A stretch of 64,000 nt of DNA from Pipra filicauda (lineage: Eukaryota; Chordata; Aves; Passeriformes; Pipridae). This document shows positions 50,157 to 62,384 of the stretch, in pieces; position 1 is the stretch's first letter, and every line of letters starts with the position of its first letter. A program made the translations under genes and the position numbers. Where the stretch lies: the NCBI RefSeq assembly GCF_003945595.2, contig NW_024104430.1, positions 744,001 through 808,000 on the forward strand, read 5' to 3'. The notes beneath the pieces were generated by a model. The model saw only the letters and a program-made list of their open reading frames with translations. It was not told the origin of the DNA and ran no database searches.

Positions 50157-51367
50157 AAAGGTGATCAGGAGTGGTCAGCATGGTTTCACTAAAGGTAAAT
50201 CATGCTTGACCAAACTGATCGCCTTCTACTATGGTGAAAAAACTACCTGAGCGGATGAGGGGAGAGCAATGGATGTTGTTTACCTTAACTTCAGCAAGGC
50301 TTTTGACACTGTCTCATAACATCCTCACAGGCAAATCCAGGAAGCGTGAATTGGATGAGTAGACAGCGACATGGAATTGAGAACTGGCTGAGTTGTCCCA
50401 GAGGGACATAAGCAGTGGCACAAGGTGTACTTGGAGGCCTGTCACTAGTGTTATTATGCAGGGTTCAGTACTGGGCCCATTATTGTTTAACTTACTGATT
50501 AATGGCTTGGATGAAGGGGCAAATACCTCCTCAGCAAGTCTGCTGATGACACAAAGCTGGGAGGAGTGGCCTAGAGCGCTGTGCAGCCCTTCAGAGGGAC
50601 CTTGGCAGGCTGGAGAGATGGGCAGAGAAGAATTGTCTGAAATTCAACAAATACAAATGCAGGGTCCTGCACCTGGGGGAGAATAACCCCCTGCACCAGT
50701 ACAGGCTGGGGCCTGACCTACTGGAAAGCAGCTCTGCACAGAAGGACCTGGGGGTCCTGGTGGACAACAGGTTCTCCATGAGACAGCAGTGAGTATGTCC
50801 TTGTGGCCAAGAAGACCGGTAGTATCCTGGGATGCATTAGGAAGAGCGTTGCCAGCAGGCTGGGGGAGATGATCCTTCCACTCTCATCAGACCAAGTGAG
50901 GCCACATCTGGAGTCCTTTATCTGGTTCTGGGCTCCTCAGTACCAGATAGACATGGGGCTCCTGGAGAGGACCCAGTGGAGAGCAACAGCTGGGCCTGTT
51001 CAGGCTTGAAAAGAGATGACAGAGGGGACCGCATCAGTGTCTTAAGTATCTGATGGGAGGGTGTCAAAAGGATGGAGTTGGGCTCTGCTCAGTGGTGCCA
51101 AGCAATAGGACAAGAGTCAATGGGCAGAAACTGATGCACAGGAAGTTCCACCTGAATATGAGGAAGAACTTCTTTACCTTGTGTGTGACCATGCACTGGA
51201 ACAGGTTGCCCCGAGAGGTTGTGGAGTCTCCCTCACTGGAGATATTCAAGACCTGTCTGGATGCAGTTCTGTGCTCTAGGGTGACCCTGCCTGAGCAGAG
51301 AGGTTGGACCAAATGACTCACTGAGGTCCCTTCCAACCCTACCCATTCTGTGATTCTTTAAATCTGT
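50157..51367 (+). mobile_element. CR1 LINE, longest copy, includes reverse transcriptase remnant
   Basis: The 1.2-kb copy starts inside the RT domain. GGTCAGCATGGTTTCACTAA corresponds to the QHGF motif, and TGTTTACCTTAACTTCAGCA (50277-50296) encodes the RT motif A region (VYLNFSKAFDTV). It continues through GGGTTCAGTACTGGGCCCA, the AAATTCAACAAATACAAATG block, [10 protein letters not shown] and [11 protein letters not shown], to GGTTGGACCAAATGACTCAC and a short tail CATTCTGTGATTCTTTAAAT. Several stops and frameshifts break the frame, so it is inactive. Confidence 0.92.
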
Positions 51368-54300
51368 GATTTAAGAAAACAAGATATATATAATCACTAT
51401 AATGCATGTTCTATCTATTTCAGGAGGAAGCTACTTCTGAAAAAATGCCAATACTGTGACTTTCTGGAATGTTGTGTACAATAATACTAGTTGCTGTTAC
51501 TAATTTTGGCTTCATAGGTATTATCTAGTACATGAGAGTTCAGAATGAGTAGATTGCATGGGTGTTTATTTGTATACTCAGCAGAGATAAAATAGCTAAA
51601 ATACTAAATCACAGTTATTCCAAACTACTAAAGGTCATCCATTCTTAGATTAATGTCATTCAGAAGTTGAGGTCTTGTGCTGAAATAGATCCTGACTTAT
51701 TTTTCTTTCACTGTTTTTCCCCTGTGCAGGCATGATATATGTAACATTTATCACACAAAAGTCTGAAAAAAGGCTGCATTCCTTAAAATGAGAAATAACT
51801 ATTTCTGAGATATATTTCTCTCTGTTTCTCCTCATCTAACTTTTTCTTATGTTATGCATAATCTGTATTTCTCTTTGAAGTAATCAATGTACTGTACACA
51901 GGCTGCTGCAGTACAAACCTTTAGTAATGGAATTGCAGCAAATAAAGGATCTATAGAACAAAAGAATTTTAGGCAAATTTATAATACTGTGCAGTTAGAA
52001 ATTATGCTACTGAAACTTCATACTGAAACTTCTATGTCAGTTTTTTTCAGTTTTATACAACTATGAAGAACTGAAAGCAGTAATTTCATTGTTGCAAGAA
52101 TATAAGGAAAAGCAATGTTGAGCATAGACAGTAACGGTTTAAGAACAGGCCTAAGAAGAGCAAGATTTGTAGGAAGGTGTTATAGTTTTTATCTACCTAC
52201 TAAAAATGTGAAAAAAAAAGAAAATAAAAATGTAAATACAATGACAGTAGTGATATTGATCGACATACTTTCTTTCAAGGCTGTAAAACTATGTCTTAAC
52301 ACTTTTCTGACAATCTAGTCTAATCTTCTCTTTAATAGCATATCTAACTTATTTTCAAACAAAACGCTCCACACAAATTAAAGATAATAAGCCTTGGATG
52401 ATAAATATAATCATCAATCAAAGGTATAATCTTAAATAAGAATGACAAGTATGTTTCACAAAATTGTTTTTCCATGACATGCACTGACATAAATAATGCT
52501 TCTCACAGTTACTTTGAAAGAGGTATGTAGTCCATATCTTCCTTCCAGTGATTTTCCTCAGCACCCATGTTAAGTTGCCAGAGTTTTTCATTTTTCCAGT
52601 GTGTATTATTTGGAGCTCGTGGAGTACTCTACTTTCTCTTCTACTTACTGTCCTTAATTTTGAAAAATGTTTTTTGACCTTTTTTACTTTTTGACCTATT
52701 TTATTTTTAAAACACTGAAAATCTACTAATCTAATTAGCATATTTTGAAAGCTGTTGTCTTCTTAGTGTCCATGCTGGTCTACAATAAAGGTGGAAAACT
52801 TGTTATGAATTGTAAGCTCTGAGTACACCCTTAAGACTGGAGATAAAAGGAAGAAATATTCATCAAATGCTCTTTAATTTTTGTATAATTTTAGCACTGT
52901 TCTTTGCTAAAAAATCTGTATCAGTTTTGAGAATTCACCTGTCTCTGATATATACTTCTGAAAATGTTTAATGACGATTTAAATGACATTGAAATAAAAA
53001 GGCTGGTAGAGTCTAGATTTTCATCCTTTATTCCAGAGGCGTGGTATTCATCTGCTATTGCTGTTTCTTTTTTTCTCTTCTCTTTGGAAAGATGACTTCT
53101 TTTCCTAATTTCAACAGCAAAAAAGACATGCAACATTGCATGTTCAATAGCAATGTATATTAAGGTGTTCTTTAAATTTAAGCCCATAAATTTTTATCTA
53201 GTGACTACTGTTATGGGATGTCCAAGAAGTGAAAAAGCATGCTTTTCTTCTTGAATAGTTTCCTTTCTGTAGGGAAAGATTTTTGAAATTTAAATGTAAG
53301 GCCATGTCTTCTCATCAGAGTAAGTCGCTTTAACCGGAGTATGCTACTTTTTCCAGGCACATTAGTATACACAGTCTAAGTTTATAACTACAGGGTTTGT
53401 GAATGATAAAAAAGTTTACAGTTTCAGTAGTTAATCAAACAATGTGTCAAACACAAGTTACATACTTTGCATAGGAAAACACAGTGCTGATGTGACATTA
53501 CAGAAAGGGTACCCTTGAGATATCATTTAGGAATCTTAATTTATGGTAGTACATCAATTAAAAAAGCAACAGGAAGTGACACATGCTTGAGACCTGAATT
53601 CTAAAAGTGTGGTTGTTTGTTGCCTGCTATGGTGACCAAAGATTGTAACTCTAAAGCATGCTGAAGTCTTTGAACTGAATTAAGTCAAACAGTGTGGGAA
53701 CACCACTTGCTGCAGGCAAAGGTTGCCTGTATTCAGTAGAGACAAGATGCTGTAGTCGGTGGTTCAGAATTTTGATATGTTTAGAGAGAAAAGATTTTTT
53801 TTGGTTTTGTTTGTTTGGGGCTTTTTTTGTGTGGTTTTGTTGTTGTGGTGGTGGTTTTTTTGGTTTTTGGGGGATTTTTTTTTCTAGCCTAATGGAATAT
53901 AATGCAGAAAAATAAGTCTAAGCTAGCTCAGAACTGAAATCAGATATCAATGATGTAGAAATAATATGATTTCCTCTTCTAAGACATAATAGAAAATAAA
54001 AATAATCGTACTGATATTCCCTGTCAAAGTGTTCCTTTAGTGCTCATACCCTACAGGAAAACAGAATCGTGACAGATGTTATAACATGAAATGTCCCTGT
54101 GAACATTTCTAACTGTGTAGTGCTAACCATTAAACTATATTTTATTTCTGTTGAAGGGCTGGTGTTTGCCAACTGCTGCTTTTGAACTAGTTGCTGTGAT
54201 ACAGATTGTTAGACTTAATTCAAAGGTTCACGTGTAGAAGCATCTATGTTCAGAAATAGTCGTGGCCAAGGAAAAAAAAATTGTTAGAAATTGCTGCCTT

Positions 54301-55005
54301 TGCCTAAGAAAATGTGTTCATGGTTGCTAATTTTTGAGTATTTTTTGTCTTCTAACTCTATGGAGACTTTTGGGGTTTTCAGTGCTTTAGTAGTTACTAG
54401 AAAGCTTGTGAAGTGACAAATCAGGACTGACATGATACTTTTATCGCCAGGAAGCAAAAAAGAGAAGTATTGAAAGAAAAGCAGCCAGAGACTAAAGACC
54501 CCAGGCAGGAGGGAGCTGAAGTAGAGTAGCCTTAGGTAAATCCACCCTAAGACTACAAGGAATTGTAGCATTACACTGGCACACTGATGTCCCAGAGGGA
54601 GCAGTGGGCTTTGAAAGCAGAATTAGGATAGTCAGTCTGACAGTTTAAATGCAACACAAATTGGGGCCTGAGTCATTGGTTCATAACTGTCTGAAGATGC
54701 TCTAAGCTTACATTTCTGTTCAAGGTCCAAGGTTATATTGCTATACATAGATACTGTCCTTTTACTGATTTGGACTTGGAATTGAAATAATGGTCCAACA
54801 GACAGATAGATTGGGTTAATCAGTAGTCAAATGTATTTTTCTTCTTGGACCACGTATTTGTTTTGAGTTGGGAAAGAACAACTCCTAGAAGGAGTTACGA
54901 AAATCTTAGAGCTAAAGACACAGCAATATGTTCTGAAACAGCGACAACACTAGACAATCTTTCAGGCCATTAATCAAAGTGTTCAGAGTTTCTATTTCAG
55001 GGTGC

Positions 55006-55049
55006 TTGAAAGCATAATAAATATTGGTTGAAAGCATAATAAATATTGA
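55006..55049. repeat. 22-bp tandem duplication
   Basis: TTGAAAGCATAATAAATATT plus two bases occurs twice head to tail (55006-55027 and 55028-55049) with one mismatch at the last base. Confidence 0.9.
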
Positions 55050-55233
55050 AAAAAGAAAATTAATCTGTTTCTACAGTTTTCTGTTTTACCACTCTAGGGG
55101 AGGTTGACTAACTTTTCCTGTCCAGAGTAAGAGAGACACAGAAGTGTCATGTATTGCACCTTTTGCTTCCTTAAAATTGCTTTCTCCCTTGTGTGTGTCC
55201 AGTCCTAAAAGCAATGTGGATGTCAGTTAAACT

Positions 55234-55261
55234 AACTCTTACATTTGAGAATGTAAGAGTT
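55234..55261. repeat. perfect 12-bp inverted repeat, 4-nt loop
   Basis: AACTCTTACATT, loop TGAG, AATGTAAGAGTT. The stem is perfect, but it ends at once on both sides, too short for a microRNA precursor. Function unknown. Confidence 0.8.
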
Positions 55262-56765
55262 GTGGAATTGAAAACATACAAGTCAGTGGTGACTTAATAT
55301 TATCTCCCGGGAAATTAGAAGAAAAACCTACTTTTTTCTTTTTGTCTTTTTTTTCTTTTTTCTTTTTTGTTTAGAAGACAGACATCTCATCAGCAAAAAA
55401 TGAAGACCAGCTCCAACCCTTCAACTTTCAAAGCTGTGTTTGTCATCACAAAAGTTAAAAGTTCTGTAATTGCAACATCTTAGCAATAAGACATACAGAG
55501 TGAACTGTATGATATGAGGGATGTCAAGTTGTGATATTCATCTGCATTAAATCCTCTAAATTCAGCTGCACCAATGACTAATGTCCACTGTGAATGCAGA
55601 ATTGCTTGTCCTGAAATTGCTGGAAACTGTGCTTTAAGAAATTTAATCTCTGAAAATTGTTCTGTATAGTTTCATATCTAAAATAAGACTGGTAATTTAT
55701 TATGTCCTATGTGAATCTTAGATGTTCTCAGAAAGAAAAATGAGTATAGGAAGGTAGATGAGTTGCAAATTTGTGGCAAATGTGAGAAAATCCAGGAAAA
55801 TACCATGTAGTACAGACAGCACCAATAGCTAGAAAGTGCTATGAAGAATACATAGGACTCTGCAGATCAAGGACTTCAGATGGCAGCAGGCAAAATACCT
55901 AAACTCCAGTGTATACATTTATCAGTGGGTTGAAGAAGAGGCACACGGTTTATCATATTTTCTCGTAGCAATGGTGGCTTTTTCATCCTTGAATATACAA
56001 CAAAGCCCACAAATATCTACTGTCACAGCAATTAAGAATTCTAAGGATGGGAAGACTGACCTAAAAAAAAAAAGAAAAGAAAAAGAAATTGCTAAATAAT
56101 AATGAATTTAGAGAAAAGCTCAAATTTTCACATGCAGGATTCTTACCAAAACTCAAGTTTAATTTTAATTGAGGCACAAAAGGATTTAGCAGTACAGGAC
56201 AAGTGCAATAGTCTGTTTTGGCTAACGAAAGGGAAAAATTTGAAGCTATAGTCCTGTTCATAAGTGAATAAAAAGAGATTATGGGGGTGTGGCAGAAAGT
56301 ACTTGATATCTATCCGCTTGATACTTCAATTTTTGCCTAAAGTCATGTCAATATCTATGGAGAAAAGCTAAAATTGAATATCATTATAGTGCTCTTTGAG
56401 ACATTTTGGCATTTATTCGTTATTTAAGCTTGTTCATATGTTCACTCAGAGTTATGCAAATAGAATGTTGCTTTTTCTTCCTTCCTATTTTTTTAAATTA
56501 ATTTTTTCTAGAAGTCTATTTTTTATAACACCCTTTTATGAATAAAATTACAAGTATCCCCCCTGATGGAATAATTAATATTTACCCATATTTGCAAGAT
56601 GATAAGTGAATATACTTATATTTTGATGATTTTCCCCATTTTAGATTAACATTATTTCTTTGCTCGTGCATTAGCACTCTTTTTTTACTTGTAGATCTAT
56701 TAGTACATTTTTTTTAAAAATGGTTAGACAATACAAATTCCAAACAATCATTTGGACCAACAGAA

Positions 56766-56830
56766 AAAGTATTTAAGCATGTCTTCAGCTTGAACTGTAT
56801 TTTTAAGTGCTCTGCCAATATGGAGTCGTG
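56766..56830. mobile_element. possible second, decayed copy of the palindromic repeat
   Basis: AGTATTTAAGCATGTCTTCA followed about 20 bp later by TTTTTAAGTGCTCTGCC resembles both ends of the repeat at 47768-47871 with the centre deleted. The match is weak. Confidence 0.3.
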
Positions 56831-56994
56831 ATGAATTAAATATTTCTCCTTTTTTTTTTTTTATTTTTAATATGTGTAGATTTTAACCAAATGGCTTTTG
56901 CCACAAATAAAAGTCACTCAGCTTCATGATCATACATAATGTATTTTTATACAGAGTGCAAACTCAGTAGCATTTATAATCTGCCCAAAGTCTT

Positions 56995-57080
56995 CCTAAT
57001 AAATTAGGTCAAATTAATAGTTGATGTTATGCATACTGACATCAGTGAAATTACATTAAAGATTAATTTGGCCCACTGCT
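56995..57080. repeat. possible ancient amniote repeat piece
   Basis: ACTGACATCAGTGAAATTAC followed by TTAATTTGGCCCACTGC resembles a motif common in old reptile and bird repeats. The family is not identified. Confidence 0.3.
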
Positions 57081-57379
57081 TAAAATTCGGTTTTGAACCT
57101 CTAGGGTTAGACAATTTGCATTATGAAGAACTGATTCTGTATTAAGGTTACTTTTGAGTGTGTATATATATTCTGAAGTCTGATTCAAAGCTCAGATGTA
57201 CAAATAGATGGACTGATCAATTTTGAAAAGGAGAAATTATAATAATATTGATAATAACCACTGTGGAACAATGTCTCATTTTCAAACTGGCTGTCATTGC
57301 TGTTTTGGGCATTCTGTAAAGATACAACTTGTTGCACACACAGTTTGAGTTCCTAAACTGAACTCTGAGGTGACTGTGT

Positions 57380-57850
57380 ATGAGGGGAGAGCGGTGAATA
57401 TAATCTACCTTGATGTTTGCACAATCCTTGAAAGCAGCTTTTTATCTAAGCTGCATTCTTGTGGTCTAGCTAAGGGAATTACTAGAAACAGACTTCTACG
57501 GTGACTGGACTGGGGACTGACTAACTTGGGAGCAGGTTTACTGAAAAGTGCCTGGGTGTCCTAATGAACAAATCGAACCTGAACGAACAGTGCATCCTCT
57601 CAGCAATGAAGACGAACAGCACACTGGGTTAGAAATGTCTCTGGTATATTGAAAGAAGTGATTACTTTCCTCTACTGAACAGAGAAAATATGTGGAATAA
57701 TGTGCCCAGTTTTTCTCTCCCAAATACAGGAAAGGTATCTACAAATTGGAGCGAGCTCAGAGGATGGCCCCCAAGGGCTGGAGCACTTGCCCCATGAGGG
57801 AAGGCTGAGAAGCTGGGAGAATTGGGTTTGTTCAGCCTGGAAGTCATTTG
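57380..57850 (+). mobile_element. decayed CR1 LINE fragment
   Basis: GAGGGGAGAGCGGTGAATAT, TGCCTGGGTGTCCTAATGA, GGAGCGAGCTCAGAGGATGG and GGGTTTGTTCAGCCTGGAA follow CR1 ORF2 order. It has large deletions and no 3' tail. It is older than the copies at 23 and 50 kb. Confidence 0.8.
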
Positions 57851-60324
57851 GCTGACCAGTTGTGAAGTACATGAATCAGAACACTGTATGCAAGGTATTT
57901 GAGACCTCTGTGTAGCTAACATGACATAGGATTTACAAGGAACCTATGTCCATCTGGAGCAACGGATAGAGAGACCAGGCAGAATCAGATGTCTAAGATG
58001 GATCTAGAACCGTACCTTTGAGCAACTGGTTACTAAAACAGTGACTAATAAGTAGTAATAGGACCCCCAGTGACTAATTGTTCATACTATCTGTGCTTAA
58101 AAGTAGCAAGGATGAGATAGGGTCAATTAGTAGGTCAGCTAACACAGAGTAAGCTAACCAGAACTTTTTGCATTTTAATATGTGATGCTCAGTGCTGCCC
58201 AAAATGTGTAACTGCAGTCATCTAGGAAAAATGTGAAAAGGAAACCAGAAGCAATGGGAGCATATGCAAATTACTGAGAGTTATATGTACTGTTAATAGT
58301 AAATTATTATTAATAAAATCAAAGAACTGAAAAAGAATAAGAATTGAGGACAAGTTTAGCCCAAAGAGCTTTTATTTCGCAAAGATATAAGCACCTGAAA
58401 AAGAAATCTAATGAGAAGACTTTTCAGGTATAACTGTAATGCTGTTAACTAAAAAATTAATTGTCCTTGTACTATCATAAAAAACCCCAAAACAACCCCC
58501 AGTAAAGTTAATTGTAAATCCAGGTTTCAAATGTAACTACTCATCATACACCTCAGATTTTGCTACTGTAACATTTTCTTCAATGTGCCACAAGTATCTT
58601 GGAGGAATACTGGGCATGTGATGGCTAACAAATGTGAAACAAATGATAAAACATCAATTTAGAAATCACATTTCCTTTGAACTAGACTTTTCCTGCACTT
58701 TCATGTCTTTGAAAAATTTGGATATAAAATTTAATAAACACAATGTTACTCTGAAATCAAGCACATTAGTTGTTTGTCGGTGTATGTAAAATTAAATATC
58801 TGATATAAAACATTTATAATAAAGTTTCATTGTTGTTTGCATGTCAATAATCCCTACAGTCCCAATGAAAAGCAAGGGTGGTGTTGCTATAGACACTGAA
58901 AAAATATTTTGTAAGACACATTAATTCTTCTAGTTTAAAGAAAAATACTCGAGAGACGGGAGTATATTTCTCTTTACTCAGGACAACTACTAGTGTAGAA
59001 GTTGTGGTTTCTTTAAGAGTTTTGAATTTAGCTTTTTTGAGTTGTAGTTGCATATAAAGTCTCTCATCTGTCCAAAAGTCTTTCACTTCTTTTTGCTGAT
59101 CTTCTTATCTGATTTAGGATATCTAATACCATTAAAATTCTTTTCCTTCTTGTTAGCTCTCAAGTTTGCTAAGTGTCATTTCTGGAACAGCAGATCTCAT
59201 TAGCAAAGTTGCCATTCAAGCGTCGAATTCAGAGACGCATTTTCTCAATTGTCTTAATTCTGAGAACCATGTTTTTTTGTAGTGACATGGACAGCCATGG
59301 TACTTAATGCTAGTTAACTCTAAATCTGTTTGGAAATAAGTGTCACCTTCCAGAAAATATCCTAGAGCCCTGCACGAAAATTGTATTATTCTTTTACCAC
59401 AATGTTGGTAAAAGGTTTAAATATTAGAAAATGGGGCCATAAATTTCAACTCATTAAAACAGTACCATAAGTGTTAATACAAATTCATGCAGCAGTTCCT
59501 ATGTTATATTTTTGAGTCCTATTTATATTTGAGAAGATAACTGAAATACTAAACCTATTATTGTGTTTCCATAAATGTTGGCAAATATTTACAGATAAAA
59601 ATAATTGAAGAAAAGTAAAAAGACACTCATTGCAATATCTATGAACTTTTGATTTTTTTTGTAGTAAGTTTTGCTAAATATTTGTTTCTTTAAATAGAAT
59701 AGAAAAAATTACTGAGATATAAGGGGAATATTATTTAGTAGAATGCCGAAAGAGTCAATTGGAAAAAAGAATTTTTTGAGGGATGTAGTGCAAAATCACA
59801 TTTGAACTAAACAGCTTTCCTTCATCAAATAGCTTAAAAAAACAGGTTTTGCATAACATTATTAATTTTTTGCTCACATATGCCTTGTATTATTTCTGTA
59901 AAAATTTTCAAATTAAATTCAAATTAGCATGGCTATTGTGTGTTTAACCAGTGGGAGGAATTTGAGAAAATGACACATGAACTTTGTACGTTAAGGGGAA
60001 AAATGTTAGTTTTCCACAGTGGAACAAAGGGATGTACATACATATAGGCACACACTTATTAAAATAATTTTTTCATTCATTGACAGTCAAAACATTGGAA
60101 ACCTCCTGCTGGGGATTGAGGAGTCTAAAGCTAAAGATGAGGAGAGACAAAAAGTAGATCTGAGAGCAGCTGTCTCTCTGAAAGAGATTGGATGTAATTC
60201 TGTAAGATATTTGGGTTAGTCTAACAGCCCTCTTGTAAGTACAGCAAGAAACTGCAAGGGCTCAGCCATAGTGATTGACCCTAAACTCACAGATTCCATG
60301 GTCCTGTCCTCTGATAATTTCATT
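57851..60324. other. AT-rich sequence, nothing recognised
   Basis: No repeat or gene is recognised, and no 5' LTR of the provirus that follows. The last ~300 bp (60019-60324) are more GC-balanced but show no retroviral motif I can name. Confidence 0.5.
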
Positions 60325-60332
60325 AAGCCTGA

Positions 60333-61134
60333 TTGCTCCAAAAACAATTCGGATTAAAATTAAATCAGGCAAAAGAAATCCTGAGGCCCTGTCCCGACTG
60401 CCAGGCAGTGGCCCCGCTTAAACCTGAGGGGATTAATCCCAGAGGGCTGGAGCCACTGGAAATTTGGCAGTCAGACGTGACACATGTACCAGAATTTGGA
60501 ACATTAAAATACGTGCAAGTGTCGATTGACACTTTTTCCAAAATGATAGTGGCAACAGCGCATTCAGGTGAGAAAAATCGAGATGTCAAGAGGCATTTTC
60601 TATCCACATTTGCAAGAATGGAGGTCCCAAAACAGGCCAAAACTGACAATGCCCCCTCATATGTATCAAAAGAAACTGAGGCATTCTTTAATACCTGAAG
60701 TATCCACCTTATCACATAACCCTACGGGACAAGGTATTGTGGAAAGAGCTCATCAAAACATCAAAAATTTAATCAGAAAACAAAACAGGGGGAGTATAGG
60801 TATGACTCCCCAAGAAAGATTGGACAAAGTCACGTATGTTTTAAATCTTTTAAATAAATTGAATGAACCTGACATGCCCGTGAGTAGAAGTCCCATTGAA
60901 AGGCACTTCCATTCAGCATCAAACCAGGATACAAGGAAGGTCAAAGTGTTATATAAAGGTATTTTAACTGACAAATGGACGGGTCCTTTCCCTCTCATCA
61001 CGTGGGGGAAAGGACATGCCTGTGTTTCCACTGAGACCGGCTCGAAGTGGGTCCCAGCAAAGAGAGTCAAGATCTACCAGGATCCACCATGCGTTACACC
61101 TGTGCCTGCCTCCTCGTCATCCTCCTCGACATAG
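60333..61134 (+). pseudogene. retroviral integrase remnant (pol 3' end), broken
   Basis: In the virus this enzyme joins viral DNA to host DNA. The first frame (60333-60698) keeps the zinc-finger pair CPDC and the first two catalytic aspartates, in QSDVTH and TDNAPSY, 57 residues apart, the spacing known for avian sarcoma virus integrase. An in-frame TGA ends it at 60696-60698. A frameshift near 60710-60720 moves the rest to another frame, which holds GQGIVERAHQ with the third catalytic acid (Glu) and the C-terminal block TWGKGHACVSTE ending in RVKIYQDP. It stops at 61134, after a run of serines, overlapping the env start by 46 bp. The first histidines of the zinc finger are absent, so the fragment is also 5'-truncated. 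It cannot encode a working enzyme. Confidence 0.9.
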
Positions 61135-62384
61135 GAACCAAGCAAACATCGGGAACTGCAGCTGTGCTTCCAAACTGGGCTTATACCAATTCAGAGAACA
61201 TCTGGGTAAAATTAGCTCAGGAGACAGGAAATGAGGCCATCTGCCTGTCCCTGTTGAACATTAATAACCTGTTTCAAACGTGTCTAATTGGAATACCCAC
61301 AAATGAAGGTTCAAAGGTACATTTTGAATCTCCCTTATATGGGACTGAGGAGCCCATGGAAATTGAAATTATGGGATCAATAGTTACAAATCGTTGTTTT
61401 CTCTTTACACCAAACACCACTGTCAAAGTTCATAGCCACAAAGTGACTCCCTATAAAGAAATTTATCAAAACATCTCCCTCTGGTGCAACAACACCGTGC
61501 CCGAGAAAATAATCGCTGAGGTTGTTGGCATAAAACCAATGGTGTTGCCAGAGGGAAAGTTTTTAATCTGTGGTGAGAGAGCCTGGGCAGGTGTCCCCTC
61601 TTACCTGGTAGGAGGCCCCTGTACTATAGTGCCATTCTCTGTCTTTAACCCCGGCAAATTCCTTTTCTCAAGCCAAATTCCATCAGCACCAATTTGATCT
61701 AAAAGATCCTCCCCTTATAAATCAGTGAGTAGTATTGTTCAGCCAATCCCAGAAAACTGCGACCCTCGTATACCCTTATGGTCAAAAACCATGAATTTTT
61801 GGAGCGCCTTTGCGGTGTTCCCAGGGGTTGGGACAGCAGATGCACTTGGCCTCCTAACATGCCTGGGATGCTGGATGGCTAAAGAGGCTAATGCCACCAG
61901 CGTTGCCCTGGAGGGCCTGGTTAAAGACACCCTAAAATTGAAAGAGGTATCCCTCCAAAACAGGGCCACAACAGACTTTCTCCTTTTAATGCATGGCCAT
62001 GGGTGTCAGGAGTTGGAAGGCATGTGCTGTCTCAATTTCTCTGACCACTCCCAATCTGTGTTCAAAAGCATCAAAGACTTACAAGATCTGGTCAGTGACA
62101 TATGAATGTCACCAAAGTTCTCCACCGATTACTTATTTGACAAGCTAAGTTTACCCAGTCTACCTAATTGGCTTAAGCAAATCCTGTTAACCTGTTTTGA
62201 AATTTTGCTTCTTCTGTTTGTGTTGTTATTAACCATCTCCTGTGTCGCAGCATGCTGCAAGAAGACTATCACAAAAAATATCTTTTTAGCCGTGCATGAT
62301 TCAAACAACGGAGGGGTAGATGTTGAGGACCAAGAATTAGAATGGGAACGATTTCAGAAGTGGAAAAATACGTACAGTGATTGA
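61089..62384 (+). pseudogene. retroviral envelope remnant, two in-frame stops
   Basis: I chose ATG 61089 because it is followed directly by a hydrophobic signal-peptide-like stretch; the frame is open further upstream, to about 61047. One frame runs to the TGA at 62382-62384 (432 codons with stops), with no frameshift but with internal TGA codons at 61695-61697 and 62103-62105. The surface part (to codon 202) has several cysteines and NxS/T glycosylation sites (NTT, NIS, NNT). The transmembrane part keeps LQNR, a CX6CC motif at 62004-62030 and a hydrophobic anchor at about 62181-62250, followed by CC and a tail. The first stop falls near the expected surface/transmembrane junction, the second before the anchor. 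The last 20 codons lie inside the 3' LTR. No functional glycoprotein is expected. Confidence 0.9.
62310..62320 (+). promoter_or_regulatory. probable polypurine tract
   Basis: GGAGGGGTAGA directly precedes the LTR start TGTTGAGG. It has one T among purines. In retroviruses such a tract primes plus-strand DNA synthesis. Its position agrees with the LTR start found by aligning the solo LTR. Confidence 0.65.

Larger units (their letters stand above)
51368..57379. other. AT-rich sequence; small hairpin, short tandem and old repeat pieces
   Basis: No gene is recognised. It contains a G/T-rich run at about 53799-53884, a 22-bp tandem at 55006-55049, a perfect hairpin at 55234-55261 and old repeat pieces at 56766-56830 and 56995-57080, listed separately. 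Confidence 0.5.

Noticed and set aside
52418..52741. 107-codon open frame on the minus strand, Lys-rich
   Set aside because: The composition reflects poly-T on the other strand, and no domain is seen.
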